Positions 1 through 13,120 of a stretch of 64,000 nucleotides of DNA are shown piece after piece (position 1 is the first letter of the stretch; every line of letters starts with the position of its first letter). Location of the stretch: contig OY540812.1 of assembly GCA_961205875.1 (NCBI GenBank), positions 10,478,001 through 10,542,000 of the forward strand, written 5' to 3'. Origin of the DNA: Sialis fuliginosa (Eukaryota > Arthropoda > Insecta > Megaloptera > Sialidae). The notes under the pieces were generated by a model. The model was given only the letters and a program-made list of their open reading frames with translations, was not told the DNA's origin and did not search any database. The position numbers were made by a program, and so were the translations under genes.

Positions 1-3000
1 ATATTGTCTATATTACTGCATTATATATTACTGATGCTATTGGACCATTATCAACGATTAGTAGAGCAAATATTGTATTATACTCATTTTATAATTTATT
101 GATGTTGTTGTTATATTAAACACACTAATATAATATGATTGATACATATGGTTGATCAAGTGATAAATTTATTATATGCTGTCTATAACGGATGTTTTTT
201 TAAAGACTTTCCAGTGGATTATTTTCAAAATAACGAATTTTCAGAGAAAATGTTTCAGATAAAAGTTTTATAGTTTCGAGGGGGCTAAATATTGATAATA
301 TGGGTTGACTTTGAAAAAGTCACCTTGAAGGGTTTTCAGGTTCAACTTTTCTTTTTCAAATCTAAACCTATATTTTTTGTTGCAGATTCGTAATTTACAA
401 GGAAAAATAAGCAACTTTTACTTGAAAATTTTTTCTGAAAATGTCCATTATTTATAATATGGAGCAAAATAAACAGAAATTTTTGGATTTTTTACCTGTT
501 CATCACATAAGAAACGAGACCATAATCGAAACAGAGATTAAATTGCTTTAATTTTTATGAGACGAGACTGCCAGTGTAAAATTCAAAAGCAAAACAAAAC
601 GAGACTTATTTAAATTTCGTCTCATCTCGTTTGTAGCACGAAAGTTTCAAGCTTTTGTAAAAGTTCTATAGATATCAAAAAATCAAATTCAGAATCAAAA
701 GAAAATCAAAAATCTCTTGAACCAGATAATCAATTTACAACAAACTAACATTTGCCCACGAAGACTATTCGTATAACTTGGAAACTTCGAAATTTATTTC
801 AAACAAACATTGACTAACAATAAAACCAAAGAACGTACTTACATATCAAAGAAGACCGAATGAAAATCGGATCAGTGATTCTCGAGTTGCTTCATTTTAT
901 GCTAGTATTGGTTCAAAGTAGTAAACCATCAGACACGACATATTAAATGTCGGAGACTCCAGTCCTAAATTTCATCAAGTGTACCTAAACAAACTTCTAA
1001 ACATCATTCTATCTGTTTGACTAATGTATTTGGCAAATATTCGTTTTTGTATATTCTTACTATACCGTGAAAATGAGCTTTGCCTATTATTGATTTTTAC
1101 TATTATCAGAAAATATATGTTTACTTATGATTGCAATTTTAACAAGCATATGATTCGATGAAGATGCAATTCTTGTCAGCTGGATTACTCCATTTGCATA
1201 TGATTTATTAAAAAATAAATTTATCAAAAAGTCCATTAAATAAAAATTTGTAAAACGATAAAAAATTAAGTTTGTAAAAAATCACGAATATATACCAAAG
1301 TATGGAAACAAATCCTAATGCAAACCGGATACAAAAGTTAGTCACATTTCTACTCTGTATTCTAATGTAAGAGAAATTCATAAACTAATACAATTCATGA
1401 CTTTTATTTTAAATATAAAACAAACTGTTTAATAACATATATACTATATTTGAAGTAGAAGTTATGGAATTACAAAAGTTACTGCGTGCTATGAAACTAA
1501 AAACAATATTCAGTTTCTAACAATCAACTCTGCTAAATTAATTCGACAAATTATATAAACTAATTAATTTGATCTGACTTCTCTTTAAAACAACAGGTCC
1601 TAATTCAAAGCATCAAACTGCGTTAAATAATTTCTCAACAACAATCCATCTATCGTAATTAACTAATTAATTTAATTTCAACAAATATATAATAAATAGA
1701 CGGTGAAGTAATATTTAAATTATGTTATCTTAAAGTGAAGACTTATAAAGACTATTGTTTATATATATATATATGTACAATAATGTACATACTATTATAT
1801 AAAAAAAACTTTACAAACTTCGAAAGAACAAAACAAAAACATTTCTAATTTAAATAAAGTTTTAAATAAACAATAACTTGAATATAAAAAATAAAATTGT
1901 TTCTAAAGAATACATTCCTTTCTTACATACTTTGAACAATCACAAACAAGCACCAGTAGCGTAACTAGGATATTTTTGAGGGGGGAGTCCTGAAATGATT
2001 CACCATTTGTGGGCAAAGATAAACCTAATCAAAATAAAATCAATAGCTTTTAGCATTACAAGCAATGTTAAATTTATTGAATTTATTTTGACGATATCTT
2101 TGTTCGCAGGTGGTGAATAATTTCAGGATTTTGAATGGAGCTTAATTATCTACAAAATCTGGGTTTACTCTTGATTTTTGTTTTAGTTTTCCGGAAAATT
2201 TCAAAAATCGCATATTATGTAGCGAACCTTGTTGCTTACAGAGAAGTAGTATCGTTGACATGAAATTTTGGTAGTAAGAGACTAGGAGAGTCCTTGTATA
2301 GAAAACAATAACATTTACATTCGCATTAACCCACTTTCATATATGCCCATTTTCACCAATCTATATTATCAGTCTGTTTATTACCCATATGTTTAGCTGG
2401 GTTCTAATTGATCTACTTGGAGATTTTCAAAGCTATTAGAAATAACTAAGTTTGATGAAAATAGAGGATATTCTTGCCAATTATCTGTATCACATCAATG
2501 ACAATTAAAACTCATTAAAACAATATCCAATAATATCTAAATAGTTAATCTCTTGATAATTAGTTCCAAAACCGACCACTTTACATATCATTTAATATGG
2601 CTCCATGAAAACCATCGCCGCATAATAATTATCTTCAGATGCGATGCCCTATAAATGATGGATATTTGCTCGACACACCTGAAAATAATATTACATCTGT
2701 ACAGGCGTTGCCAACAGCAACAGTTGTCCGAGAGATGATGACGCAAGACAGACCCACGTGAACTATCAATGTTGTTTTTTGCATGTCGCTGAAATTTCCC
2801 GGTTGTCGTTACCTGCAGGCAACGTGTTTACTTCTACAACGGTGATTCCCAATACCATCAATTCAATTACATGCGCGCTTATTGCGCTGTTATAAAATCG
2901 TGACATTATTGCATCTTTTTTCTTGGAATTTTGTTCAGAATATTATTCCCGAGAAAAGAAAAAATGTGTTTATCAGAAATGTATTGTAGCATATTAAATT

Positions 3001-4060
3001 TAAATTAATGCGAAGAAAAACATAGGTGCAGTTAAAAGGGATTATTTAGAATTTGTATATGAATTTGGTTACTGACCAATCGTGAATTATAAACGGCATT
3101 TTTTAACCATACACTTTTGGGTAGGTATACAGCTACTAGTACGTATTTAATAATAGTACCTATAGTAAAAACTAGAGGAGCATCCACAGCTTCGTTAGTG
3201 TTGTATTTGTTTTTATAAAAATTCATATTTATAAAATATCATAAAATTTGTACTGTTATTCTGATAAAAATTTTTATCCCTATTTAATTTTAACAGAAGA
3301 GTATTTTCCTTAAAATTAACCTTTATGATATAAGTAGGTAATGCTGATAAACATATTAAAATAAAGTTAACACTTTTTTACACCCTGATGAGTCAGTCAC
3401 TTAGAACTTATTTCTTTTATTATTTAAATAAAAAACAATTGAGTAACTGATTCTATTCTGATTCTATTTTTATCCTAATTAGAACCCCTAATTTATAAAT
3501 TCCATATTTTTTATTTTATTTAATGTTTTCGTCATCAGTATAAAAGTTTGAGTGCCACATTCACTCGTAAGTCTACATTTCATTCCATTTCCTTTGATGT
3601 TATCTCATTAAATGTCACCACGTGACTTTTATATGCAATCATTAATATAAATAATAATAAATATATTCAATACAAGAGCGCAATTGCATAGTGGTAAATT
3701 AAATAACTATAATCATTATTATTATTATTATAATAAAATATTTTTGTTAATCAGTCACTTATGAAACTTCATTGGCTAAATATGTTAAACAAGATTCAAA
3801 AATAGAATGAAAGAAAAGAGCTTTTGTTTATTAAAAACAAAGCCAATCAACATAAAGAAAGTCATTTCTTAAAATAAATTCGTATATATTTCTCAAAAGC
3901 GATAAAATCAGGGTTTTATTCTTTGAAAATCCATCTCAGGCATTTACTTGTTGGTAACTGCGTTTTTCATACATTCCTGATCAAATACTGGGTATTTAGA
4001 TCTAAAATTAATCAATAATAATTATTGATTAGGAGTAATTATTATAATGTTTTAAATTTT
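1..4060. other. gene-free AT-rich stretch
   Basis: I see no coding exon here on either strand. The only ORF on the minus strand (about 3032-3226) has no recognisable motif and is typical of chance in this composition. Around 510-640 there is a decayed repeat rich in 'gagacgagac', related to copies near 14470-14740, 32790-33227 and 54980-55050. Around 1958-1990 the sequence 'cagtagcgtaactagga' looks like one terminus of a hAT-type miniature element whose other end I could not find. Confidence 0.5.
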
Positions 4061-4081
4061 AAAGTGTCGTTATATATACAC

Positions 4082-4430
4082 ATATTCATATTAATAATAT
4101 AAATGCGAAAATGTGTCTGTCTCTCTGTCTGTTTCTTACTTTTTCACGGCTAAACCGCTTAACCGATCTTGATGAAATTTAACAGGGAGATAGCTTGCAT
4201 CCTGAGGAAGGACATAGGCTACTTTGTATTCCGAAAATTGTATCTCGAAAAATGTATTAGATAAAAAAATGTGTACGTGACTTTTGTACAACAAGTATCT
4301 GTACAACTTATTTTCTTCTGCTTATTCTTCTTCGCTGGTGACAGCTTATACCTAACATAAATTCTACGCAAACCATAAACATCTTATTATACATATATGA
4401 CGCGAACGAAGTACGGGTAGTTATGTAATA
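4082..4430 (+). repeat. dispersed insect repeat (CTGT-rich head, 'aaccgcttaaccgatct' core)
   Basis: The block starts with 'aatgcgaaaatgtgtctgtc', continues through 'aaccgcttaaccgatcttga' and a stretch ending 'gacataggctacttt', and closes near 'gacgcgaacgaag', a decayed version of the GC-rich tail seen in such repeats. A shorter, inverted relative lies at 16600-16835. From memory this is a repeat type very common in Lepidoptera, and that recollection is the main pointer to insect order. The class (short LINE-derived or Helitron-like) is not decided by what is visible. Confidence 0.55.
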
Positions 4431-4473
4431 ATAATAAGATATGGGGTGAACAAAATATATCAAATATAATAAA

Positions 4474-4588
4474 TAAGAGTAATAGGGCTAGGCAGGGCTG
4501 GGACAGAACCAATCAGAAAACAGCAAGGCATATTTTGCTGCACTCTGATTTGTTCTGTCCCAGCTCCTGCCTAGCCCTACTACTTATA
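4474..4588. repeat. short palindromic miniature element (hairpin)
   Basis: The arms run inward from 'taatagggctaggcagg' on the left and its near-complement 'cctgcctagccctacta' on the right. They continue through 'ctgggacagaac' and 'gttctgtcccag' to a centre near 4532. The whole 115 bp could fold into one imperfect hairpin. It has no coding content. It is probably a foldback MITE, and its size also fits a miRNA-precursor-like hairpin, which only small-RNA data could decide. Confidence 0.6.
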
Positions 4589-5383
4589 AGTCTTAAAATT
4601 GCGACATTTTAATCATCAGGTATAAATGATTCATTAGTTTAATTTCAAGCCTGACATAAAATTTAGAAATCAAGCCAAAATAATATTGCTATATAACATT
4701 CACGTAGACGCAAGAGATGTATATAGTACAATTGACTACAGACGTTTTATAATTAGTTTTGGAAACTGTCTAGAATTGCTCTGGCCAGACGTATTGGCGC
4801 CAAAATCTAAATTTGCCATCGCGATAGGTATATGCGTGAATATATTTGTACATATGTACTATACAAGCTTCGAAGAACTAAATAATTATATTAAATAAAA
4901 GTTCTTAAATAATTAAATATGTACATTTGTGTATAATATAAATAAACAATTAAATTATAATTAACTGTTTTATTATAATCGAATCGTATTTATTCTGTAA
5001 GTTAATACACGTTAGCGAGAAGCATTTTATGTAAATATTTAACCATAAAATAAAATTATTCCATTGCGTTTCGGAATATAAAAGAGTTGCAGCGAAACAA
5101 TGAACGAGATTAGGTATTTGTGGTTGCATTTGGGTTTTAGAAGAGCCAAATCAATGCTGAATTGTACTGTACAAATATTCATTTAAATACATCTTCAATT
5201 CTTTGAAGAATGTTTGAATCATACGACGTACACGTGTAGCTAAAAATACATTAACTACTTTTCACGTATATTTGGTTGCAGTAAATGATAAAAGTGACGT
5301 GATGTAACTAATTTTTATCAGCAAAACTTTATTCGATGAAAAATTTTTAAGATTACTGTACAATGTTCATTGTACATACAATA

Positions 5384-5925
5384 CCGTCCAAAAGTTTGGA
5401 AGCAAGTATATTTTTCTGTGTATCAAAACTTTATTATCACTACATTCGAAGAGACCGTTTTGAGGATTCCGTACCTCAAAATGAAAAAAAACGGAATTCT
5501 TATAGGATCACTTTGTTGTCTGTCCGTCAATATCCTTTTTCTCAAAAACGGCTAGAGGTATCAAGTTGAAATTAATATCAAATAATAAATTTCAAGATTC
5601 TAGGTCACCGGGAAGTAACCTTATAGGTTTTGATGATCAGTAAGTCAGTCAGTTTATCAGTATCAAAATACGCTTTGAAAGGTCGTATCTTTTTATTGCA
5701 TTGAGTTAGAAACTTGAAATTTTTTGAGTATAAGTATGTAGATCCTAGTACTTGATACCTTTAGCCGTTCCTGAGAAAAAGGGTCTTGACGGACAGACAG
5801 ACAGGCAACAAAGGATTCTCTTTTTTCCATTTTGGTGTTGGACCTTCAAAACGGACTCTTCGAACGTACTGATAATAAAGTTTTGATACACAGAAAAATA
5901 TACTTGCTTCCAAACTTTTGCACGG
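5384..5925. mobile_element. Tc1/mariner-type palindromic MITE with TA flanks
   Basis: The left end 'ccgtccaaaagtttggaagc' is matched in inverted orientation by the right end 'gcttccaaacttttgcacgg'. The complementarity extends about 170-190 bp inward through 'tatcaaaactttatta' and 'acggacagacagac'. Both ends abut TA (5382-5383 and 5926-5927), the target of Tc1/mariner elements. The interior has no transposase. The small ORFs here come from the repeat arms and are not genes. Confidence 0.65.
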
Positions 5926-5927
5926 TA

Positions 5928-6849
5928 ATGTATAATATATAAAAGTTTTTTAAAACCTCGATAAACTTTGACAATATTATATAAATATCTCGTTAGACCT
6001 ACTCTATACCATCACTTCTCGATTTAGCGGTTAATTTTCCACAAATTATAAAACACGTTAATCAAATTCCAACTTAAGTTCCGCGGTACTTTATATAAAT
6101 CACTATTTTTCAACGCCGGTATCCAAACAGAAAGATAAATATTTACCAGAGTAAAAATAGACCTCCTTCACTAACAACACTTTCCGATAAAGAGAACAGC
6201 ACTGAATGTTAGGTGAATATTTATAGAGGAAATTTAATTACAATTTCCGTTATTTACTAAAAAAAATTCGAACGTTTGACAATTGTATAATATGTAAATT
6301 AAATATAAAGTTTCAAAAATAAATCAGAACTGTTATATGTAGCACAGTAACATATGAACCAATTTATATTATTTTTGTTTATTTCAATAAGATAACAACA
6401 GCTGTTTTATTTTACTTTTTGTATTTATATTTAATGTAGAGGTAATTATGACTTTTCTAAATATAATAAACATACAAAAAATGTGAAAAAGATAAATGTA
6501 GGTACAGAATCCACTGATGCAATATTTTAGTTTGTTTCTTAAAAGTTATTTCTTGTTGATAGGGATAGTAACAAAAAATTGTACGATATTTTTTATTTCC
6601 ATTTGATGCGGTAAATTGGTAAACAGCAAAGAAAATTAAAAAAACAAAGAAAAATATTTTGTAGCTAGAAATCGTAAACGCATCAGTGGAGACACTTGAT
6701 CAATAATTATTTCTGTTTCTTTTTTATGCACAAACAACAAATAAACATTTTGCTCAAGTGGGTACTGTTTCTTCCCGCAAGAATACAAAGCTGCGATAAT
6801 AAAAAAAACTAATATGTTTCTCAGAAATATAAGAAAAAAGAGATACCTG
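5928..6849. other. gene-free stretch
   Basis: AT-rich sequence without a coding exon or a terminus pair I can recognise. It is the left flank of the large nested transposon. Confidence 0.45.
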
Positions 6850-6949
6850 CACTGTTAAAAATTTTTGTAAATTTACTACATTTTTACTAAGCAGTTGCTT
6901 TGTAAAATTACAAACTCTCGTATTGTATTGGAATTTTCAAACGCATTCG

Positions 6950-7800
6950 TAGTAATATTGCAATTTGTAATAACAAGAGTACTAAGCAGGTTGCAATTTT
7001 ACAAATTTTTTGTATTCGTCAGAAACTTGTTGTAATTTTACCATTCAAAGTTGTAGAATTAAATCTAAAGTTTTGTAAAATTTCCATACATATTCGGAAT
7101 TTAATTTTACCACAATTATCTGTAAAATTACTAACCAAAATTTGCAATTACAATCTCAAGAAGTGATTGGAAATTTACAAATCATTATTTATTTTTTCAA
7201 ATTCAGTTTGCATTTTTACAAAAATTTATTCAAGTCATGAGCGCTATGTATTTTTACATTTCTTGTTTGTAATTTTAAGTCTAAAACTTTGTAAAATTTC
7301 TACACATATTCGGAATTTAATTTTACCACATTTATCTGTAAAATTACTAACCAAAATTTGCAATTACAATCTCAAGAAGTGATTGGAAATTTACAAATCA
7401 TTATTTATTTTTTCAAATTCTGTTTGCATTTTTACAAAAATTTATTCAAGTCATGAGCGCTATGTATTTTTACAATTCTTATTTGTAATTTCAAGTCTAA
7501 AACTTTGTAAAATTTCTACACATATTCGGATTTTGATTTTACCAAGATTAATAGTAAAATTACTAACCGAAACTTGCAGTTACAATTACAGGAAATTTAC
7601 AAATCATTACTTTTTTTTTGAAAATTCTGTTTGTATTTTTACAAAATTTCTTTCAAGTCATGAGCGCTATGTATTTTTACAATTCTTGTTTGTAATTTCA
7701 AGTCTAAAATTTTGTAAAATTTCTATACCTATTTGTAGTCTAATCTTACTACAGTTATCAAAAAAATGACTAACTGAAATACGTGATCCAAATTGCAAAA
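6950..7800 (+). repeat. left subterminal tandem array, ~3 units of ~210 bp
   Basis: The unit beginning 'gattggaaatttacaaatca' occurs at 7165 and 7381 (period 216 bp), with a third diverged unit from about 7590. Each holds 'caagtcatgagcgctatgta' followed by alternating 'tttgtaattt' and 'gtaaaatt' words. The in-frame ORFs of 71 and 128 codons repeat with the same period, so they are repeat artefacts and not genes. These are probably transposition-protein binding sites of the CACTA-like element. Confidence 0.75.
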
Positions 7801-8466
7801 AGTGATTGAAAAATTGTAAAACTTTAATTACTTTAGATTTGTTTATATTTTTACTAGTGTCTCTTACAATCATATAGTTTTATGTAATCTTCTAATTCTG
7901 CTGTGTAGTTTCAAGTATAAAACTTGGTATATTTATTTTGCATTTTTATAAAATTGTGACTTATGCAGATTTAAAATTTAATTTGAATGCAGTTCTAAGT
8001 AAAATTAGTAGCAAACATTTATACTTGAATTGCAAGTATGAAGTATAGATTATAAAAAAATATTTTTTTTTTATTAAAATGTTTTAATATACATGTTGTT
8101 TCTGAATATGAAATATGTTAGTTTTATAAAAAAAACCTCATAGAATCGATCAAGTGTATAAAAAAAATTGTGAAAGAACCGAATTATTCACTGTGGTAAA
8201 AAATAGTGATAAAATTTAATTGTAAGTGTAATAGGGTATGTTCAAATCTGCATATCAACATTTTTTATATTTGAAAGTAAGTAAATCTTTGCTAATTATT
8301 ATTTATGAATTATATATAAACTGGTCAAAATGCCTAAAACAACCTTTATAAATGCTCCATATGCCGGTGTAAAACAACCTTTAATTTTATTCGAATTTGC
8401 AAGTCCCGACCAGCATAGAAAAAATCATTGTTGCGTTTCTTTTGACATGCCGACACAAGTATAGAA

Positions 8467-10207
8467 CAGTGATTCTCAAAGTGTGGGTCGCGACTCCTAG
8501 GAAGGTCGCAGAAAAATTGATGACATAAACCGAGTTTAGTAAGCAAACAATTCTTTTTTACTTGGTGTGAAAACAGTGTCCACTATTCGCTGAATTAACA
8601 ATGACAGTTCTCTTGCCATTTGCAACCAACTTATTTATAGGCGAGCGGATTATCGAGTCTAGCTCGCTTAGAAATGACAATAACCGACCAATCGACGTTC
8701 TAGTGGCTAAAAATGATTTTATTAAATTCTTTATATTTTTCTGAGAAAAAACATCTATATACATTAAAAAATCTGAAAAAATTATGTAAGCTTCATTGGA
8801 TTAAAATGAACATTTTTTGTCTCATAAACTTTTTTTTAAAATCAATTGTTTTGAAGATAAAAAATATTTATACTTTAAAAATAGCGAAAAATTCGTATAT
8901 TTGTGATTTTTTTTCTCGGAAACTAATTGTTCAATCAAAATAAATCAAAAACAAAAAGAATCAGCCAACTTTGAACTATAACTATATTTTTTTTCATTTT
9001 GATCATTACTGTAATTAAATGTAAAAACTTCATTAGAGCCGAACTCACTCTTTGCGCCGTAAATCGATACCATGGCTGGCTACAACATTCATTTAATAAT
9101 AATTGAAATATTTAAATACTGGGATGAATGCATCAATAAAAACACTTTAGAATATTTTTATTGCACATTTATTTGTCACGATTATTTTCTTTATTATAAT
9201 ATTATACTTATCAGAACATCTACAAAAAATATTTATGTTCTTGTTGCGGAAAATTTCCTTGTACAGCTAAAACATGCTCTTGTTTGGATTTAGATTTAAA
9301 ATGTTGTTCAGTTTGTAGATGTTTTGATAAGTGTAACAATAAAGAAAATAATTGTAACAAATAAATGTGCAATAAAAATATTCTAAAGTGTTTTTATTGA
9401 AACTTTCATCCCAGTATTTAAATATTTCAACTATTAAACGAAAATTGTAGCCAGCCATGGTATCGATTTACGGCGCAAGGAGTGAGTTCGGCTCTAATGA
9501 AGTTTTTACATTTAATTACAGTAATAATCAAAATGAAAAAAAATCTAATTATAGTTTAAAGTTGGCTGATTCTTTTTGTTTATGTTTTATTCTGATTGAA
9601 CAATTAGTTACCGAGAAAAAAATTCACAAATATACGAATTTTTCGCTATTTTTAAAGTTAAAATATTTTTTATCTTCAAAACTATAGCTTTAAAAAAAAA
9701 GTTTATGAGACAAAAAATGTTTATTTTAATCCAATGAAGCTTACATAATTTTTTTAGATTTTTTAATGCAGATTTAGATTTATTAAACAAAAAAATGTGT
9801 GTACCTATTGAAGGACCGCATAAAAAAATATCATGTATATAGATGTTTTTTCTCAGAAAAATATAAAGAATTTAATAAAATCATTTTTAGCCACTAGAAC
9901 GTCGATTGGTTGGTTAGTGTACTCGAAATAGCTGTAATCCGCTCGCCCTATTATACGAAATGGTATTTTCAGTACTGACCAACATCAAAACAAAGCCGCG
10001 CTCACTCATCACATTAAATTTAATTTAAAATATTTTTAGTAAACTCAATTAGTTAGTTAAGTTAATGTCGAAAAATATACAAATAATATTTTGTTCAAAG
10101 ATGTACAAGAGATAAGTTATTAACTTGTTATTAATTATTATTGATATTAAATTTCGCTATTAATCACAATTATGAGTGATTCAATTCAAAAAGTTTGAGA
10201 AATACTG
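8467..10207. mobile_element. hAT-type non-autonomous transposon nested in the CACTA-like element
   Basis: The left terminus is CAGTGATTCTCAAAGTG and the right terminus, inverted, is CAGTATTTCTCAAACTTT. These are typical hAT-superfamily ends. An exact 8-bp target duplication, GTATAGAA, flanks it (8459-8466 and 10208-10215), which is the hAT signature and fixes both boundaries. It is 1741 bp, has no transposase, and carries a large palindrome at 8637-9955. It must be younger than the surrounding CACTA-like element because it interrupts it. Confidence 0.85.
8637..9955. repeat. large palindrome, arms ~590 and ~640 bp
   Basis: The left arm runs from 'ggcgagcggattat' to 'cagaacatctacaaa' (about 8637-9228). 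The right arm is its inverted copy, from 'tttgtagatgttttgataag' to 'gtaatccgctcgccc' (about 9313-9955), around an unpaired centre of about 85 bp. The right arm has an extra stretch of about 55 bp near 9768-9830. The mirrored ORFs on opposite strands (8713-8943 plus, 9608-9790 minus; 9072-9293 plus, 9267-9458 minus) arise from the symmetry. It is probably a foldback element or an inverted duplication inside the hAT element. Confidence 0.8.
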
Positions 10208-10697
10208 GTATAGAACATAGTTTCATGTGAACGCGCTGGCGGAAGGGGTAAATTTTGTTACATTTTATTTTCTCACGATGCTAAGCTACTGCGTATGAGC
10301 AATAATATGATTTTTGAACTGTCGTTATTAAAAATTTGTTGTGTAAAGATTGATGCTGCTACAAGTGATTTTTTATAATTCTGTTGTTTAATCCAATAAT
10401 TGTTTTTAACGTTTATTGAATATATATCTGTTATAATTCAGGTAACTTTTTCACCTACTTACATCTTTAAGCTGTAGCCATTTGTCTAAACAAATGATTT
10501 TTATTTTTGGAGTTAAAATTTTAAGGCAAAAGAAATATTTTCTTGTTTCAAATAATTTTTTTCCAAAACTAAGATTTTAATATTTGAAATGTGTAATCAA
10601 ATTTTGATAAGTGTTTTAAAATTTCACGACAAATAAGTATAACTTCTAACGCGTGTACATAAGTACACATACCCACTTTTTGTTTTGTTTTTTATAG

Positions 10698-12099
10698 ACA
10701 TGGATCATAAATATCGTCTTATATTATATTATATTATATATACATGGCTTCATTTTGAAAAAGATTCTGATAAGGTATATTGCAAATATATGCCAGGCCT
10801 GCTTGATGATCCAAATGTATGCGAAGAACTGCAAGAAATGGTGAAAAATTTAGAACCACCCAAATCTACATAGCCAACATTTCTAGTGGATATTCGCGGA
10901 AGTGGTCGTAAGTAATGATATGTTATTTTAAAATAAATTCTTTACCACAATATTAATTTTTTTACATTTTATTAATTTTTGATGAGCAAAAAAAATATTT
11001 TGACATATTATTAATCAATTTTTTAGATACTTATAAAGAAGCTGAAAATAAAATCGTTGAGTTAGAAACAAAACCATATGTATACTCGACAGCAAATGAA
11101 GAATCTGCAAAAAAAAGCAGATACTGATAAGAAGGCTCTGAAGCGCAAATTTGTTGCAAAGAATAAAGAGCTCATTAACAAACAATTTAGTCAAGCAGCA
11201 TTGAAATGGACAGACGATCTTGGTATAAAAATTCGTAAGTAGTTTTAATTTTTTTTGGTAAAATTTTTTGTTATAAATATGCAACAAATATATTTTTTTT
11301 AATGTTAGATTCATCTAATCCTAAAAGTCAACACACAAAAAGAAAAAAATTGAATTCTAAATCGATTTCAATCCCAAGTTGTCACCCATCTGATGACACT
11401 GACATTAAGTCAACTTCAACGGAATTTTCCAGTGATGAAGACAACACTAACGGATTAGATCCAAACAATATATTAAATCCAAAAAGGATTGTAAAAAAAA
11501 AAGCTGAAGAAAAACTCGAGACCAGTGCAAATCAACCAATGACAATAGGTAAAAACATACATCGTTTTTTTTTTCTTTAATGTGTATTGGAAACGTGATT
11601 TTTTTTGTTACAGAAGATCTGCATCAATTCATATCGAGCTGTTTTGTAAGCATCGGCAAACGTTTGTCAAATTTAGGAAGTCAATTAACCAATTATTCAA
11701 CCAGATTACAAAGCCTTGAAAATGTCATTGAAAAACTTCATAATTCAACAAGCATTTTGAGTGACGAAATCAGTAACTCTGAGAGTGAATTTGACATGAT
11801 TCTTCCACTACAAAATGAAGAAAGTTTTATTAAATTTAATGATAAAATTAAAAATGATGTTGATTTTAAAAAAAAATTGGTAAGTAATCACAAATAAAAT
11901 TATTATTTTTTTATATAAGCCCTATTTTATATAATTCGTTTATAAGACATGAATAATAATTTTCTTTTTTTAGATTTACAAATTGTTATGCTAAATAAAC
12001 AAGACAGTAGATATAACCAAGAATATTGGAAAGATACTCCGTGCCTACATTACTCGTGATTTGGCAATTAATTATGTGGCAATCAAAACGTCAGAATAA
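10698..12099 (+). pseudogene. DUF4806-type gene, broken, inside the CACTA-like element
   Basis: At least five exons with GT-AG borders can be followed: about 10698-10908, from 11026, from 11310, 11614-11880 and 11974-12099. The third is rich in Lys, Ser and Asp and low-complexity. The fourth has a helical heptad-like stretch (SNLGSQLTNYSTRLQSLENV) followed by 'LPLQNEESFIKFNDKIK', and the last exon reads 'KILRAYITRDLAINY'. Together these match what I know of the C-terminal DUF4806 domain, found in many insect proteins and often in transposon-rich loci. The domain's function is unknown to me. Damage: an in-frame TAG at 10871-10873, a +1 shift in an A-run near 11110, and a TAA at 11992-11994 seven codons into the last exon. 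It may have been a CACTA accessory gene. The family call is from recall of the motif pattern. Confidence 0.55.
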
Positions 12100-12289
12100 T
12101 CTTCAAAAAAAATTTAAAATTTGTGTTAGCATTAAATTATGTTATTATTTTCATAATATAAATTATTGATAACACTGTTATAATTAATGACATATGTTTA
12201 ATTGTTAATTAAATAATTAATAAATTAATATTTAATAAATATTTTATATTTAACACTAAAATACGCTGTTGTAGCATTCATTGATTTAA

Positions 12290-13120
12290 CAATTTTTTTC
12301 AGTAAAATTACAGTCTGATATTGAAATAAAGCTATGCAAGTTATATCCCGATGCATAGTAATATTGCAACGAGCGGTTTGTATTTTTTCAAATTGACTTG
12401 ATGTAAGTTGGGTAGTAAAAATTCAATACTGCAACAAATAGTTTGTAATTTTTCGAAACTAAATTGGTATTAGTTGGGTTGAAAAATTACGATATATGGT
12501 TGTAAAATTACTAAATGTATTTAATCTAATTTGTTTAGTAAAATTCCGACTATTGTATTGTAATATTACTAAACAATTTTTTAATAAAGGTTAGTAATAT
12601 TGCAACAAATAGTTTGTAATTTTTCTAAACTAAATTGGTATAAATTGTCTAGTATAATTACAATAAATTTTTGTAAAATTACTAAAATTATTAGAAACAT
12701 TTGGCTTAGTAAAATTACGAATAATGTACAGTAATATTACTAAACATAAGTCTAGTAAATGATTAGTAATTTTGCGACAGATGATTTGTAATAGTTTAAA
12801 ATTGAGTTGTGATAAATTGTATAGTAAATTTACAAAACTGTGTTCCATAATTCCGAAAATTGTGGTGCGTAAAAACTTCCTACACATTTTTGTAAAATTA
12901 CTAAAATTATTAGAAACATTTGGCTTAGTAAAATTACGAATAATGTACAGTAATATTACTAAACATAAGTCTAGTAAATGATTAGTAATTTTGCGACAGA
13001 TGATTTGTAATAGTTTAAAATTGAGTTGTGATAAATTGTATAGTAAATTTACAAAACTGTGTTCCATAATTCCGAAAATTGTGGTGCGTAAAAACTTCCT
13101 ACACATTTTTGTAAAATTAC
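12290..13120 (-). repeat. right subterminal array with a near-perfect 219-bp tandem duplication
   Basis: Short words such as 'agtaaaattac' and 'tagtaatattac' recur throughout. The segment 12671-12889 is repeated directly at 12890-13108, seemingly without a mismatch over 219 bp, so this duplication is recent or has been homogenised. The 158-codon minus-strand ORF here is the duplicated frame and is not a gene. It mirrors the left subterminal array of the same element. Confidence 0.8.

Noticed and set aside
7167..7769. Two plus-strand ORFs (71 and 128 codons) with repeated protein sequence
   Set aside because: The repeat period in the protein equals the 216-bp DNA tandem unit of the transposon's subterminal array. 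There are no domains, and the composition is that of the repeat.
6950..7800. CRISPR-like array
   Set aside because: The units are about 210 bp tandem copies without short conserved repeats and unique spacers, and the genome is eukaryotic.
12630..13106. 158-codon minus-strand ORF with an internal protein duplication
   Set aside because: It is the 219-bp tandem duplication read in frame. It lies in the subterminal repeat and has no coding signature.
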